Of a DNA stretch of 64,000 nt, positions 24,699 through 33,939 are shown piece by piece. Numbering within the stretch: position 1 is the first letter of the stretch; every line of letters begins with the position of its first letter. A program made the position numbers and the translations under genes. Location: NCBI GenBank assembly GCA_963777165.1, contig CAVZPO010000028.1:47156-111155 (forward strand), in the 5' to 3' direction. The DNA is from DYJB01 sp963777165 (lineage in GTDB: Bacteria > Chloroflexota > Anaerolineae > Anaerolineales > E44-bin32). Below the pieces are notes generated by a model. It was not told the DNA's origin. It did no database searches and saw only the letters and a list, made by a program, of their open reading frames with translations.

Positions 24699-25310
24699 CT
24701 ATTGCGCCTGTTTTGTGAAGATCATCGGCGACACACCGTAGGGGCCAGCCCAATCGAGCACCAGCTCTCCCGCATTGCATTCATAAGGAACTGGCCCGTT
24801 CGGGACCAGGGATATCTCGGGGCCGGCACCGGGTGCCACGACACCCACGCCGTTCTTGACCGCCTTCCACTCCGTGACTTGCTTGATCGTGCCGCTGTCG
24901 TGCAGGATGACGTTGCCCGCCTCCGTGGAGTAGGTCCCGGACGTCCGAAAGGTCGCCGTTCCGAGAAGGTACCGTTCTGGCCCCAGGTCGATCCGAAGAG
25001 TGAATCCATCCGAGGCGTAGACGTAGTTGCCGTCCCAGGTGAAATCGACATACACCGTGCCGTCGGTCACGTGCAGGTTCGGCACCGGGGCCATGTTGAC
25101 GAGGAAGAGGTCCAGGTCCCCCGTCTCCACCGTCCAGCGGCCTGTCAGGCATTCGTCCGGCAGCTCCGTCCGCTGCAAGTCGGTCAGGTCCGGTTCCACG
25201 CGGGGAAGCGTGCCAACGACCGACGGCTCCGACATATTGCACCCGGATAGCAGAACCCCCGTCAGCCCAACGACGACCGCCGCCCTCCTATACACTCGTC
25301 CGCCAGACAT
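24699..25310 (-). CDS. Hypothetical lipoprotein
   Basis: This 203-residue exported lipoprotein has a basic N-terminus, a hydrophobic stretch and lipobox LLSGC (about residues 20-24). The mature part starts CNMSEPSVVG, then contains CLTGRWTVETGDLDLFL and alternating beta-strand-like segments with many aromatic residues, suggesting a lipocalin-like barrel; that is only an impression. A GGAGGAG site precedes the ATG by six bases, and a clear promoter lies upstream. I do not recognise a family. Confidence 0.78.
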   Translation of the reverse strand: MSGGRVYRRAAVVVGLTGVLLSGCNMSEPSVVGTLPRVEPDLTDLQRTELPDECLTGRWTVETGDLDLFLVNMAPVPNLHVTDGTVYVDFTWDGNYVYASDGFTLRIDLGPERYLLGTATFRTSGTYSTEAGNVILHDSGTIKQVTEWKAVKNGVGVVAPGAGPEISLVPNGPVPYECNAGELVLDWAGPYGVSPMIFTKQAQ

Positions 25311-25344
25311 GCAGTTCTCCTCCGTCCGTAGCGTCCTGCGACAC

Positions 25345-25373
25345 ACTATCAAGGTGGATGGTCCATCTGTCAA
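25345..25373 (-). promoter_or_regulatory. Near-consensus promoter of the lipoprotein gene
   Basis: On the minus strand a perfect TTGACA (25368-25373) and GATAGT (25345-25350) are exactly 17 bases apart. An 11-base palindrome gatggtccatc (25357-25367) fills the spacer next to the -35 box and could be an operator. Confidence 0.7.
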
Positions 25374-25794
25374 GCCTATAAAGGTCCTGTTTGTCCGGAT
25401 ACAAGCACACCCACATCGGGACTTCCCTTGCCCTGCCGGGGACATGGAGGCAGGCCCGGCTCATGGTGCGCCTGCCGGGCGCCCGCCTGGTCCAACTTGG
25501 TTTTCACCTCCGGGCCCTACCGCCGGCGACCGATGAAGGCAGCCAACGTCCCCTCAATCCGCTCCGCGGCTTCCTCAGGTATTCCCTTACCGGCGTGTGT
25601 CAGGATCCGCAAGTCCACCGGGTCGCTGACGTAGTCCACAACGAGCGAGCGCCCTTCGCCAGCCGCGCCGGGAAGAGCTCGGCCGGTGGACAGTCGCATG
25701 CCGGCAGCAGATCGGAGGATTCCGATATCATTCCGGATGTGGCCTCAAGGTTGAGTAACCGTGCCACGCCGGAAGTGCTCCGAGCGCCGTGTGC
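25374..25794. other. Non-coding stretch between lipoprotein and DUF1684 genes
   Basis: About 420 bases without a supported gene. A 60-codon open frame on the minus strand (25517-25699) ends in ILTHAGKGIPEEAAERIEGT, which looks protein-like but has no start signal or recognised family; it may be a gene remnant. The right end holds a GATAAT -10 box (25795-25800) for the DUF1684 gene. Confidence 0.5.
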
Positions 25795-25823
25795 GATAAT
25801 CTTCGCAGCCAGGAGGATGCACC

Positions 25824-26336
25824 GTGGATGACCTGGAGCAATTTCGCCAAGAGAAGGACGAATCCTTCCGCCTCGACCCGCAGAGTCCGCTTACGCCCGA
25901 GCAGCAGCGGAGTTTCACCGGCCTGCGTTACTTTCCCCCCAATCCCGCGCTCGACCTTGTCGTCACCCTGGAGATGTTTCCCGAGCAACAGACGCTCGAG
26001 ATGCTAACCACGACGGGTGACGTGCGTAGCTTCGTGCGCCTGGGGCGCTTTAGCTTCGAGGTGGATGGCCAGGCCGCCAGCCTGACAATCTATCTGGCCG
26101 ACTACGGCGCCTTCCTTCCTTTTGTGGACTCCCTCGCCGGAGTAGAGACCTACGGTGCCGGGCGATATCTGGAGCCCGAGGACCTGGGCGCCGGTCGGTT
26201 CCACGTCGACTTCAACCTGGCCTACAACCCCTACTGCGCTTACAACGCCCGCTGGTCGTGCCCGATCACCCCGGCCGAGAACCGGCTCGCCGTGCCGGTG
26301 CGCGCCGGCGAGAGACTCTTCGAGCCCCACGGCTGA
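25824..26336 (+). CDS. DUF1684 domain protein
   Basis: This 170-residue cytosolic protein of the DUF1684 family starts DDLEQFRQEKDESF and carries the family's conserved C-terminal block: an FHVDFNLAYNPYCAYNARW segment followed by SCPITPAENRLAVPVRAGE. It starts at the GTG at 25824 with AGGAGG seven bases upstream; GATAAT at 25795 would place the transcript start just before that site. The family is widespread in bacteria but has no established activity. Conserved Tyr, Cys and Asn residues suggest a small-molecule or metal site. Confidence 0.88.
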   Translation: MDDLEQFRQEKDESFRLDPQSPLTPEQQRSFTGLRYFPPNPALDLVVTLEMFPEQQTLEMLTTTGDVRSFVRLGRFSFEVDGQAASLTIYLADYGAFLPFVDSLAGVETYGAGRYLEPEDLGAGRFHVDFNLAYNPYCAYNARWSCPITPAENRLAVPVRAGERLFEPHG

Positions 26337-26498
26337 CACGAATCGACACACCCCGTTGTCGCCCTGCGTTCGGATGCGCAATCACCTCTGGCGGTCCCGT
26401 CCCCCGTCTCGGCACAGCCGGCCGCCACAGCTGGTCGTGCCACGAAGAGCGAGAGGCAGACGGCCAGCCCCGGTGAGACCCGGGCCGCACTCCAGCCA

Positions 26499-26627
26499 AT
26501 GTTGGAAGCAAAGCAATCGGGCAGGACAGGCTTCAATCGCGGGTTCGTGGAGATGGTCGCCCTGAGCGAGGCGTGGATGACGAACGGCGGGGTCGAAAAC
26601 CCCCGGCTGCAGCGCCTGAGGAAGTAA
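26499..26627 (+). pseudogene. Possible gene-end remnant (42 codons)
   Basis: The frame from 26499 reads MLEAKQSGRTGFNRGFVEMV, then ends LSEAWMTNGG...LQRLRK with a TAA at 26625. The open frame extends upstream to about 26460 without a start signal. The composition looks like the C-terminal end of a real protein whose start has been lost. The rest of 26337-26710 shows nothing convincing. The family is unknown. Confidence 0.25.
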
Positions 26628-26710
26628 TCTACTCAAACGCGCAACGGCACTGGACCGCGCGGTTTGGCGCCGTCCTGCATCGCGCAGCACGCTGAGGCCA
26701 GTCGAGTACG

Positions 26711-27826
26711 CTACTCCGCATCCACCCAGCGCCGGCTCTGCAGGAACCGCCGGCGGTAGGCGTGCAAGCCTATCAACAGCGTGAATTGAACGGCCGCCAG
26801 GAGGATGGTGGAGAACTGATCGAAGTAGAAGACCATCAGGTCGATAACCGTCAGCGACAGCATCAGTCCCATCAGGCCGAGCGCCACCCCGCCGGTCTCG
26901 CGGCGCACGAGCAGGGCAAGCGCCGCCGCCCCCAGCATCAGTCCGACAACCGCTTCCAGGACCAGGCGTGTCTCGAAAAAAGCCAGGGCGCGCGGGCCGC
27001 CGATACGCCCGGCAGCCACGAGCGACGAGAGCAGCGCCGCCACCCGGTCCGGCCGGCTCAGCGCGCTCCAGGCCGGTAGGCTGTGCCACAATCCCAGCGC
27101 GCCCAGGCCAGCCAGGCCTCCGGCCAGAGCGGCGCGCGCTCGAGAGCGGCTCAGCCAGCGCGCCTGCCATGCGCGCCAGCGCCGGGCCAGCCTTTCGAAC
27201 CACCCCGGCGAGTCGTCTGCCACCAGGACGGCATCCGAGTGCAAATAGTCCAGCAGTTCACGCGCCAGGCGGACCATGTCCGCGTCCTGTGCCGTCTCGA
27301 TCACGTGGTGCAGCCGCGTTTCCAACGCATCGCGTTCCATCGCCTCCAGGTCGCGGTCGAGCACCTCCTCCAGGCTTTCGAGCGCCAGGTAGAGCTCCGT
27401 CCGCGCGTCGCGCCGCCTGGGACGCCGGACCTCGGCGTACAACAACACCGTCAGCAGGAAGAAGGCGTAGATGATCGGCGCAGCCGCCGGGTAGAAGTAG
27501 TCGTTCGACTGGGTAATGAACTTGCCGACCTCATCCATGAACAAGCCGGCGCCCACCCCGGCGCCAAGTGCTCCGGCGGTGTACACCCAGCGGTTGGCGA
27601 ACAGCACAGGCAGAAGAGCGGAAGCGAACAGCAGCAGCCCGCCCCATAGGACGTGGGCGATGTGCAGGTCGCCGCTGCTCAAGCTCGGGTATCCGGTCAG
27701 ATCGAGCAGCAGGCGGGTCGCCCCAACGGAGGCAGCGAAACTGAGCAGCATCAGCTGCAAGTGATACCCGGCCTGTTCGCGATTCACAGGCCGTCGGATG
27801 CGCCGCACGATTCCGTGGAAGGTCAT
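26711..27826 (-). CDS. Multi-pass membrane protein, last gene of the PadR-ChrA operon
   Basis: This 371-residue protein has about five N-terminal helices (residues 22-145), including MLLSFAASVGATRLLLDLTG and HVLWGGLLLFASALLPVLF. A charged cytosolic region with coiled-coil character follows (about 150-225: LYLALESLEEVLDRDLEAMERDALETRL). Three or four further helices complete it (about 235-360). The ATG at 27824-27826 is one base past the stop of the MFS gene, so translation is coupled. I do not recognise a family. Context suggests a membrane component acting with the efflux proteins. Confidence 0.75.
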   Translation of the reverse strand: MTFHGIVRRIRRPVNREQAGYHLQLMLLSFAASVGATRLLLDLTGYPSLSSGDLHIAHVLWGGLLLFASALLPVLFANRWVYTAGALGAGVGAGLFMDEVGKFITQSNDYFYPAAAPIIYAFFLLTVLLYAEVRRPRRRDARTELYLALESLEEVLDRDLEAMERDALETRLHHVIETAQDADMVRLARELLDYLHSDAVLVADDSPGWFERLARRWRAWQARWLSRSRARAALAGGLAGLGALGLWHSLPAWSALSRPDRVAALLSSLVAAGRIGGPRALAFFETRLVLEAVVGLMLGAAALALLVRRETGGVALGLMGLMLSLTVIDLMVFYFDQFSTILLAAVQFTLLIGLHAYRRRFLQSRRWVDAE

Positions 27827-27827
27827 C

Positions 27828-29062
27828 TCACGCCGCCGGCCTGCGCGGGCGCAATGGCAGCAGACCGAGGAGCACAGTCGCCAGGAGCGCCATGCCCGCG
27901 CCGAACGCAAACGGCGCCGACGCACCCCAACCCGGCCAGCGGCCGATTCCCTGCCACAGCAGGCCGGCTGCCAGGCTGGCCGGCAGCGCCGTCAGCCCGA
28001 TGGCAGCGTTGAACAACCCGTAGGCGGCCCCGCGCATGTCTGCCGGCACCAGATCGGCGACCAACGCCTTGGCCGAACCTTCGGTCAGACCGTAGTAAGC
28101 GCCGTACGCCAGCATCAGCAGCCATGCATGCCAGCCGGCGCTCGCCAGGGAGAATCCCAAATAGGTCAGCACATACACCGACCAGCCCAGCAGCAGCAAG
28201 CGTTTTCGTCCCAGCCGGTCGGAAAGCGCGCCGGCCGGCGTGGCTACGCCGGCATACACCAGGTTGAAGGTCAGCATCATCCCCAGCACCGAGGTCACGC
28301 TTAGCCCGACATCCTGCGCGCGCGAGGATCAGGAACGCGTCGGAGGAATTGCCCAGCGTGAAGACGACCATCACACCAACGAAGAGAAGGAACTCGCGCC
28401 CCAGGCGTCGCCCCCCTCCGGCCGGCGCAGGATCGCCCGCCGCCCTTGGTACCCGCCTGGCCTCTCGCGCGCCGATCGCCAGCACGACCACCGCCAGGAA
28501 TGCGGGGATCAGGCTGAGCAGGACCAGCCGTTGGAAGGCACTCCGGTCGAACGCGCCCCCGTCGGCTTCGATCGACCGGAGTACGAGCAAGGCGATGCCG
28601 ATTCCAAACACTGCCCCGCCTGTGTCGCCGGCCCGATGCAGCCCGAACGCCAGGCCGCGCCGTCGCGGATCTACGCTGTCGGCCACCAGCGCATCGCGCG
28701 GTGCGGTGCGCAGTCCTTTGCCCGCCCGCTCGGCGAAGCGTACCCCCAGCACGCTGCCCCACGACGCAGCCACATACAGAAAGGGCTTGGCGCAGGCCGA
28801 GAGCGCGTAGCCCAGCACCGCCAGTTCCTTTCGCCGGCCGATGCGATCCGACAGCCAGCCCGAGGCCATCTTCAACAGGCTGGCGGTCGTCTCCGCCACG
28901 CCCTCGATCAGAGCCGATCGCCGCCGTACGCGCGCCGAGTACATTTGCCAGGAACAACGGCAGCACACTGGCCAGCATCTCCGACGAAACATCCGTCAGG
29001 AAGCTGGTCAGCGTGACCACCCAGACGTTGCGCGTCGGGCGAGAAGATGGCGACGGTGTCAT
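27828..29062 (-). CDS. MFS transporter, two frameshifts
   Basis: This twelve-helix major facilitator protein of about 410 residues spreads over three frames. The start is MTPSPSSRPTRNVWVVTLTS with FLTDVSSEMLASVLPLFLAN. The frame changes near 28915-28925, continues through LSDRIGRRKELAVLGYALSA and ERAGKGLRTAPRDALVADS, and changes again within a gcgcgcg run near 28312-28322 before the second half (ALSDRLGRKRLLLLGWSVYV). Both halves have the A-loop motif DRxGRR/K. Conservation is continuous across both breaks, so sequence error is likely. It sits between chrA (31 bases upstream) and the membrane protein. The substrate is unknown; drug or metabolite efflux is plausible. Confidence 0.8.
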
Positions 29063-29093
29063 CGAGGGACTCCCTTTCGGCACCGGACGCGTC

Positions 29094-30257
29094 TCACCAA
29101 CGCAAGAGGCGCAGCGCAGCCCCCAACACCGCGCCTGCCAGAATAAGCCGAGTTGGGCTGAGCCATCGGCGCTGAATGGCGGCGGTCGCCAGGAGGCCAA
29201 GGAGCGCTGTCGGCAAGTCGACGATCGACGCGCGGCCCAACTGCACCGTTACACCGGCCATCAGGGCCAGCGCGCCCACGTTGACCCCGTCCAGCAGGCT
29301 CCCGAACCACGGGGAGCGCCTCAGCTGCGGGACCCACGGATTGCTCAGCGCGACGAAGAAGAAGGAGGGGAGGAAGATCCCCAGAGTCGCCAAGGCGGCC
29401 CCCGGGATACCTCCCAGGAGGTACCCGAGGAATGTGGCACTGGTGAACAGCGGGCCGGGTGTCACCTGACCGACCGCGATGGCATCCAGGATCTGCCGAT
29501 CGGTAAGCCATCCGAGCCGGGTGACGAAGTCCGCACGCAGGAATGCCACCAGCACATAACCGCTGCCAAAGAGAACAGATCCTATCTTGAGAAACGTCAG
29601 GAAGAGAAGCGGAAGGCTGTATCCGGCCGCGATTCCTGAGAGCGTCGCAAGCGGAAGTCCCAGCCAGGGCATCACGGCCGGCATGGAAATCGGCCCGGGC
29701 GTCGACCTTCGCACGTTTGCGGCGAGCATCACGACCATGCCCGCTCCGAACAACAAGGCAATCTCGTTCACCCCCAGGGCGAAGAGCCCCAGCGTCACCG
29801 CCCCGACGGCGGCCGTCAGCCAGCCCGTGACGGCTTTCTTCCCCAGAGCCCACAGCGCGGTGAGGATCAAGCCGATCACGACGGGCTTGATCCCGTACAG
29901 CAACCACTCCGCCGCCGGCGTCGCGCCGTAGCGCTGGTAGGCCCAGGCAAGACCAAGGACCATGCTGGCGGCCGGAAGGATAAAGGCCAACCCGGAGGCC
30001 ACCAAGCCGGCCCAGCCGGCGCGCAGGTACCCAATATGGATGACCATTTCCGTCGAGTTGGGGCCGGGGATCAGATTCGTTGCACCCAGCAGATCGAGGA
30101 AAGCTTCGTCGGTGAGCCAGCCGCGCCGCCGGACGACTTCTTCGCGCATCAAGGCCACATGGGCCGCCGGCCCTCCGAAAGCTGTCAAGCCTAGGCGGAG
30201 GAACAGACCGACAACCTCTCGCAATCGGGATCCGGTCTCTGGGCGCTCGGCTTGCAT
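29094..30257 (-). CDS. chrA: Chromate transporter family protein
   Basis: This 387-residue ChrA-type protein has two homologous CHR domains. The first contains LGLTAFGGPAAHVALM (about residues 22-37) and TNLIPGPNSTEMVIHIGYL (about 60-78). The second contains KIGSVLFGSGYVLVAFL and IAVGQVTPGPLFTSATFLGY. About ten helices are predicted. Characterised members export chromate or are linked to sulfate transport. It lies 30 bases after a PadR regulator gene and before the MFS gene, in one operon under a palindromic operator. Substrate assignment beyond the family is inference. Confidence 0.93.
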   Translation of the reverse strand: MQAERPETGSRLREVVGLFLRLGLTAFGGPAAHVALMREEVVRRRGWLTDEAFLDLLGATNLIPGPNSTEMVIHIGYLRAGWAGLVASGLAFILPAASMVLGLAWAYQRYGATPAAEWLLYGIKPVVIGLILTALWALGKKAVTGWLTAAVGAVTLGLFALGVNEIALLFGAGMVVMLAANVRRSTPGPISMPAVMPWLGLPLATLSGIAAGYSLPLLFLTFLKIGSVLFGSGYVLVAFLRADFVTRLGWLTDRQILDAIAVGQVTPGPLFTSATFLGYLLGGIPGAALATLGIFLPSFFFVALSNPWVPQLRRSPWFGSLLDGVNVGALALMAGVTVQLGRASIVDLPTALLGLLATAAIQRRWLSPTRLILAGAVLGAALRLLRW

Positions 30258-30287
30258 CAGACTCCTGCCCCTGGCACATCCAGGGAC

Positions 30288-30644
30288 TCAATGCACGCGT
30301 CGCGCAGGGGCGGCGCGCCCGGCCGCGACCCGGGTCCGGCTCTCGATCTCCATCAACAGTTCTTTCGCCCGTTGTCGGCCCTCCACGAGCAGTGCGCGGC
30401 CGCGTTGCGTGGCACGATAGACCCGTCGCCGCCGACCCACGACGCGCTCCAGATCGCTGCGCAGGTATCCCTGCCTCTCCAGCGCATGCAGCGTTGGATA
30501 GAGCGTCCCCGGCCCCACGTCGTAGCCGTGACGTTGAAGCTCGCGCATCAAGCCTACGCCGTACACCGGCTCCGTCTGGGCATGATAGAGGATGTGCAGG
30601 CGGATGAAGCCGAGGAAGATCTCGCGTACCGGATCTGCGGGCAT
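30288..30644 (-). CDS. PadR family transcriptional regulator
   Basis: This 118-residue winged-helix regulator starts with a helix IFLGFIRLHILYHAQTEPVY, followed by the PadR signature GLMRELQRHGYDVGPGTLYPTLHALERQGYL (residues 31-61), split here as the recognition helix and wing, then GRRRRVYRATQRGRALL. The basic C-terminus (GRAAPARRVH) is unusual. PadR proteins repress efflux genes and release on binding hydrophobic compounds. It heads the operon with chrA, MFS and membrane-protein genes, with an operator directly before its start codon. Confidence 0.92.
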   Translation of the reverse strand: MPADPVREIFLGFIRLHILYHAQTEPVYGVGLMRELQRHGYDVGPGTLYPTLHALERQGYLRSDLERVVGRRRRVYRATQRGRALLVEGRQRAKELLMEIESRTRVAAGRAAPARRVH

Positions 30645-30677
30645 CCTATCGCCTTTCGATATCGTCCTTCGATAGGA
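30644..30677 (-). promoter_or_regulatory. Candidate PadR operator
   Basis: Inverted arms tcctatcg (30644-30651) and cgatagga (30670-30677) flank a central palindrome cgatatcg (30657-30664), directly before the padR start codon. The spacing suits a dimeric winged-helix repressor autoregulating the padR-chrA operon. Confidence 0.55.
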
Positions 30678-30698
30678 TAGGCGACTCCGCTTGTCGTG

Positions 30699-31408
30699 TC
30701 AATCGCCGGGGACCAGCCGCACCTGCAGTCCCAGGTCGTCCGTGTGCGCCGACCCCGAGGCCCTCGTCGGCGCGCAGCTCCACCACCCAGCCGCGGACCG
30801 TCCCGGGCGCGCAGCTCTCCCCCGCTGCCGGCAGCCCGAGGCATCCATCCAGCCATTCGGCAGCCGTGTAGCCTACCACTTCCACGCCGGCGGGATCCAG
30901 ACCTTGCGACTGCGCCCAGGCCACCATCGCCGCCGCCACCGCCGGCGGGTAGGGTTCCTCCGGCCCTTCGGGCTGCGCCGTCAGCGGGTCGCCGAGCAGC
31001 CCATTCAGCAGCAGCAGCAACCCGCCCTCGGTCCCTGGATAGACGACGAGGATCTCATCCGCGCGCCAGACCGACACGCGTCCTTCCCACGGCAGCGGCG
31101 TCCCCGACAGGCTGAGGCCATTGGGCGCCAGGCGTCGCCGCGACCGCCTGCGCCTCCTCCGCCCCGGCATACTCGTACACATACACCAGGCCTTGATTGA
31201 CCTGCAGCGTCCAGGCCGCACCGGCACTGAACTCCGGCGGGGCCGCGATCGCCGTGGCTTCCACCGTCGCCCCGGCTTGGCGCAGCGCCGCCGTGAGCGC
31301 CTGCGCCGTGGCGTACTTGTCCTCCGCCTGCGGCTGGCACGCGGCCGCCCCTATCACCAGCACCCAGGCTAGCCAGACCGCTCGCGGAAATCGCCATCGT
31401 GTGCCCAT
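30699..31408 (-). CDS. Hypothetical lipoprotein, two frameshifts
   Basis: The reconstructed lipoprotein of about 235 residues starts MGTRWRFPRAVWLAWVLVIG with lipobox AAAC, followed by CQPQAEDKYATAQALTAALR, a first beta-rich part (AAWTLQVNQGLVYVYEYAG), then after a frame change near 31140 LAPNGLSLSGTPLPWEGRVS, and a conserved-looking end with EVVGYTAAEWLDGCLGLPAAG and CAPGTV. A second frame change in a gggg run near 30748 leads to the end LGLQVRLVPGD and a TGA at 30699. The first part resembles a stress-response or nutrient-sensing outer-surface protein, but I do not recognise it. Smooth continuation suggests sequence error. Confidence 0.65.
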
Positions 31409-31562
31409 TCCACTCACCCCGGGTGCGGCATCCCCGCGCCCTCCAACCACCGATCCGCATTCGCACGCTCGGCCGTGAATGCGCCGGTCGTAGTTGACGC
31501 CGCACGCCGTGCGCCGTATGCTGGACGGGCGCGGGCCGCGCGCCTCCGCCCGGAGGGAATCG

Positions 31563-32711
31563 ATGGCCGAAGTGTACATCATCGCCGCGGTGCGAACGCC
31601 CATCGGCATCGGCAAGCCTGAGGCAGGCGCGCTGTTCCCCGTCGCCCCGGTGGATCTGGCGGCGCACGTCCTGCGCGAAGTCGTCCGCCGCGCCGGTGCA
31701 GATCCGGGCCGGGTGGAGGATGTGATCCTCGGGATCGTCACCCCGGTCGACGACCAGGGGGCCAACCTGGCGCGCCTGGCCGTGCTTCAGGCCGGCTTCC
31801 CGGCTCACGTGCCCGCCGTCTCGCTGAACCGCATGTGCGGTTCCAGCCAGCAGGCCATCCACTTCGCCGCGCAGGCGATCCTGGCCGGCGACATGGACCT
31901 GGTGATCGCCGGCGGGGTCGAGATGATGTCGCACCAGCCGCTGGGCCGCGACTACCCCAAGTCCTGGCCGACGGACTTCCCTTACCGGCTGGTGCACCAG
32001 GGGATCAGCGCTGAAATGATGGCCGAGCTGTGGACGATCGGGCGCCAGGCACTGGACGATTACGCCTATCAAAGTCACGTGCGCGCCGGAGCCGCCATAC
32101 AGAGCGGCGCGCTGAAGGGCCAGATCGCACCGGTGGAGATCGCCATGGATGATGGCGGCACCCGGCGCGTCGAACTCGATCAGGGCGTGAGAATGCCGCC
32201 CAGCCGCGAGAAGATGGCTGCCCTGGCGCCGGCGTTCAAGCCCGACGGCGTCGTGACCGCCGCCAACAGCAGCCAGGTGAGCGACGGGGCGGCCGCCCTC
32301 CTGCTCGCCTCGGAGCGCTACCTGCGGGAGTCCGGCGCCGCACCTCTCGCCCGGATCGTCGCCCGCGTCGTCGTGGGCTCGGATCCGGTGCTGATGCTCG
32401 ATGGGCCGATCCCCGCCACGCGCAAGGTCCTGGAGCGCGCCGGCTTGCGGCTCGACCAGATGGACCAGATCGAGATCAACGAAGCCTTCGCCTCGGTTGT
32501 GCTCGCGTGGCAGAAGGAGACGGGCGCCAATCTCGACCTGGTCAACCCGGACGGCGGCGCCATCGCACACGGCCACCCGCTCGGCGCCACCGGTGCTATC
32601 CTGATGACCAAGCTCGTCGATGGCCTGGCGCGCCGAGGCGGCCGTTACGGTCTGCAGACGATGTGTATCGGGCACGGGATGGCGACCGCCACCGTGGTCG
32701 AGAGGTTGTAG
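31563..32711 (+). CDS. Acetyl-CoA acetyltransferase (thiolase)
   Basis: This 382-residue thiolase carries out condensation of acetyl-CoA units or the last step of beta-oxidation. The nucleophile is C92 in SLNRMCGSSQQA. The second active-site pair is H338 in GGAIAHGHPLGATG and C368 in TMCIGHG, all as in functional thiolases. INEAFASVVL near residue 311 is the conserved NEAF motif. The start at 31563 has GGAGG upstream (31551). No 3-hydroxyacyl-CoA dehydrogenase is adjacent, so the pathway is open. It is followed by a small helical protein. Confidence 0.93.
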   Translation: MAEVYIIAAVRTPIGIGKPEAGALFPVAPVDLAAHVLREVVRRAGADPGRVEDVILGIVTPVDDQGANLARLAVLQAGFPAHVPAVSLNRMCGSSQQAIHFAAQAILAGDMDLVIAGGVEMMSHQPLGRDYPKSWPTDFPYRLVHQGISAEMMAELWTIGRQALDDYAYQSHVRAGAAIQSGALKGQIAPVEIAMDDGGTRRVELDQGVRMPPSREKMAALAPAFKPDGVVTAANSSQVSDGAAALLLASERYLRESGAAPLARIVARVVVGSDPVLMLDGPIPATRKVLERAGLRLDQMDQIEINEAFASVVLAWQKETGANLDLVNPDGGAIAHGHPLGATGAILMTKLVDGLARRGGRYGLQTMCIGHGMATATVVERL

Positions 32712-32749
32712 GCGGATCCGCCGAGGGACAAGCTGATCGGGAGGTTGAG

Positions 32750-32980
32750 ATGGGTGAGCATGACCAACCACAATCTGAGCCACGGCCCCGGCCGCGGGTG
32801 CCGGAGGAAGTTCGTCGGCACCTTCACCAGGCAAGAGCGGAAGCTCGCGCCGGATGGGAGGCCATGGTGCCGCCGGAGTTCTTACAGCACCGCCGCGCGG
32901 CCCGCCGCGAAGCCCTGCTGGCGGCGCGCAGCCTGATCGACCATGTCCTGAAGCGCATGGAAGAAGCTGAGAAAGCCTGA
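32750..32980 (+). CDS. Small charged helical protein after thiolase
   Basis: This 76-residue protein starts MGEHDQPQSEPRPRPRVPEE and is mostly one charged alpha-helix (VRRHLHQARAEARAGWEAM, then LAARSLIDHVLKRMEEAEKA). GGGAGGTTGAG precedes the start. It has no recognised family; a coiled-coil or accessory role with the thiolase is possible from position only. Confidence 0.62.
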   Translation: MGEHDQPQSEPRPRPRVPEEVRRHLHQARAEARAGWEAMVPPEFLQHRRAARREALLAARSLIDHVLKRMEEAEKA

Positions 32981-33070
32981 CCCGCGCGGGCTCGTCCGCC
33001 GTCCGCTCCCGTCGACGGCGGCCGGGCCCTGCACTTAGAGTCCCACGATCCTTCTCCGCGGGAGGCGCAC

Positions 33071-33911
33071 ATGCTGCGCGTGGCCGCCGTCCAGATGCAG
33101 CCGGAGCTGCTCGACGTCAGCAGCAACCTGGCGCGTATTCTCGACCATACGCGACAGGCCGCAGCGCGTGAGGCGAGGCTGATCGTCTTCCCCGAGATCG
33201 CCCTCAGCGGCTACGTCGTCACGCCCGATGAGGCGGATGCCCTGGCGCAGCCCATCCCCGGCTCAGCCACACAGGCGATCATTCAGGCGTGTGACGAAGA
33301 CGAGGTGCACGTGGTCCTGGGCCTGCTCGAACGAGATGTCGATGGCACGCTGTTCAACACAGCCGTGATCCTCGGACCAAAGGGACTGCTGGCCCGCTAT
33401 CGCAAGACTCACCTGCCGCTTCTGGGCGTCGATCGCTACCTGGCCGCCGGCGATGCCCTCGTCCCCCCGGTAGCTACGCCCGCCGGGCGGGTTGGCATGC
33501 TGATCTGCTACGATCTGCGTTTCCCGGAACCTTGCCGCGTACTTGCACTGCTCGGCACGCAGGTGATCGCTCTGCCGACCGCCTGGCCTGCCGCCGGCAC
33601 GCTCTACCCGGAATTCATCACCCGGAGTCGCGCCGCCGAGAACCGGGTCTACCTGGTCGCCGCCAACCGCTGCGGCGAGGAGCGCGGCACACACTACCTG
33701 GGCCGCAGCGTGATCGTCGCCCCCGACGGCGAGATCCTGGCCGAAGGCTCACCCGAGGGCGAACAGACGCTCTTTGCGGAGATCGACCCGGCGCGGCAGT
33801 GACGTCAAGCGCCTGGTCTACGCCGCCGGCGAGTATGAGCTCGATCTATGGAGCGACCGCCGCCCGGAACTCTACAACCCGATCGCCCGCGACTCGCTCC
33901 GTCCAGCCTGA
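33071..33911 (+). CDS. Carbon-nitrogen hydrolase (nitrilase superfamily), C-terminal frameshift
   Basis: This is a nitrilase-fold amidohydrolase with the complete Glu-Lys-Cys triad: E42 in IVFPEIALSGY, K112 in ARYRKTHLP and C146 in LICYDLRFPE. The first frame runs to 33802 (243 residues). The family-typical end continues in the next frame as VKRLVYAAGEYELDLWSDRR, then PELYNP, to a TGA at 33909-33911, so one base is off near 33795. Such enzymes hydrolyse amides or carbamoyl groups of small molecules in the cytosol. The substrate cannot be inferred. The next gene starts 28 bases after 33911. Confidence 0.87.
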
Positions 33912-33939
33912 TCGCCGGTGCGAAGGAGGTCGATCGACG

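Noticed and set aside
25517..25699. 60-codon minus-strand open frame
   Set aside because: It is protein-like at its end but has no start signal, family or conserved neighbour, so it is noted only as a possible remnant.
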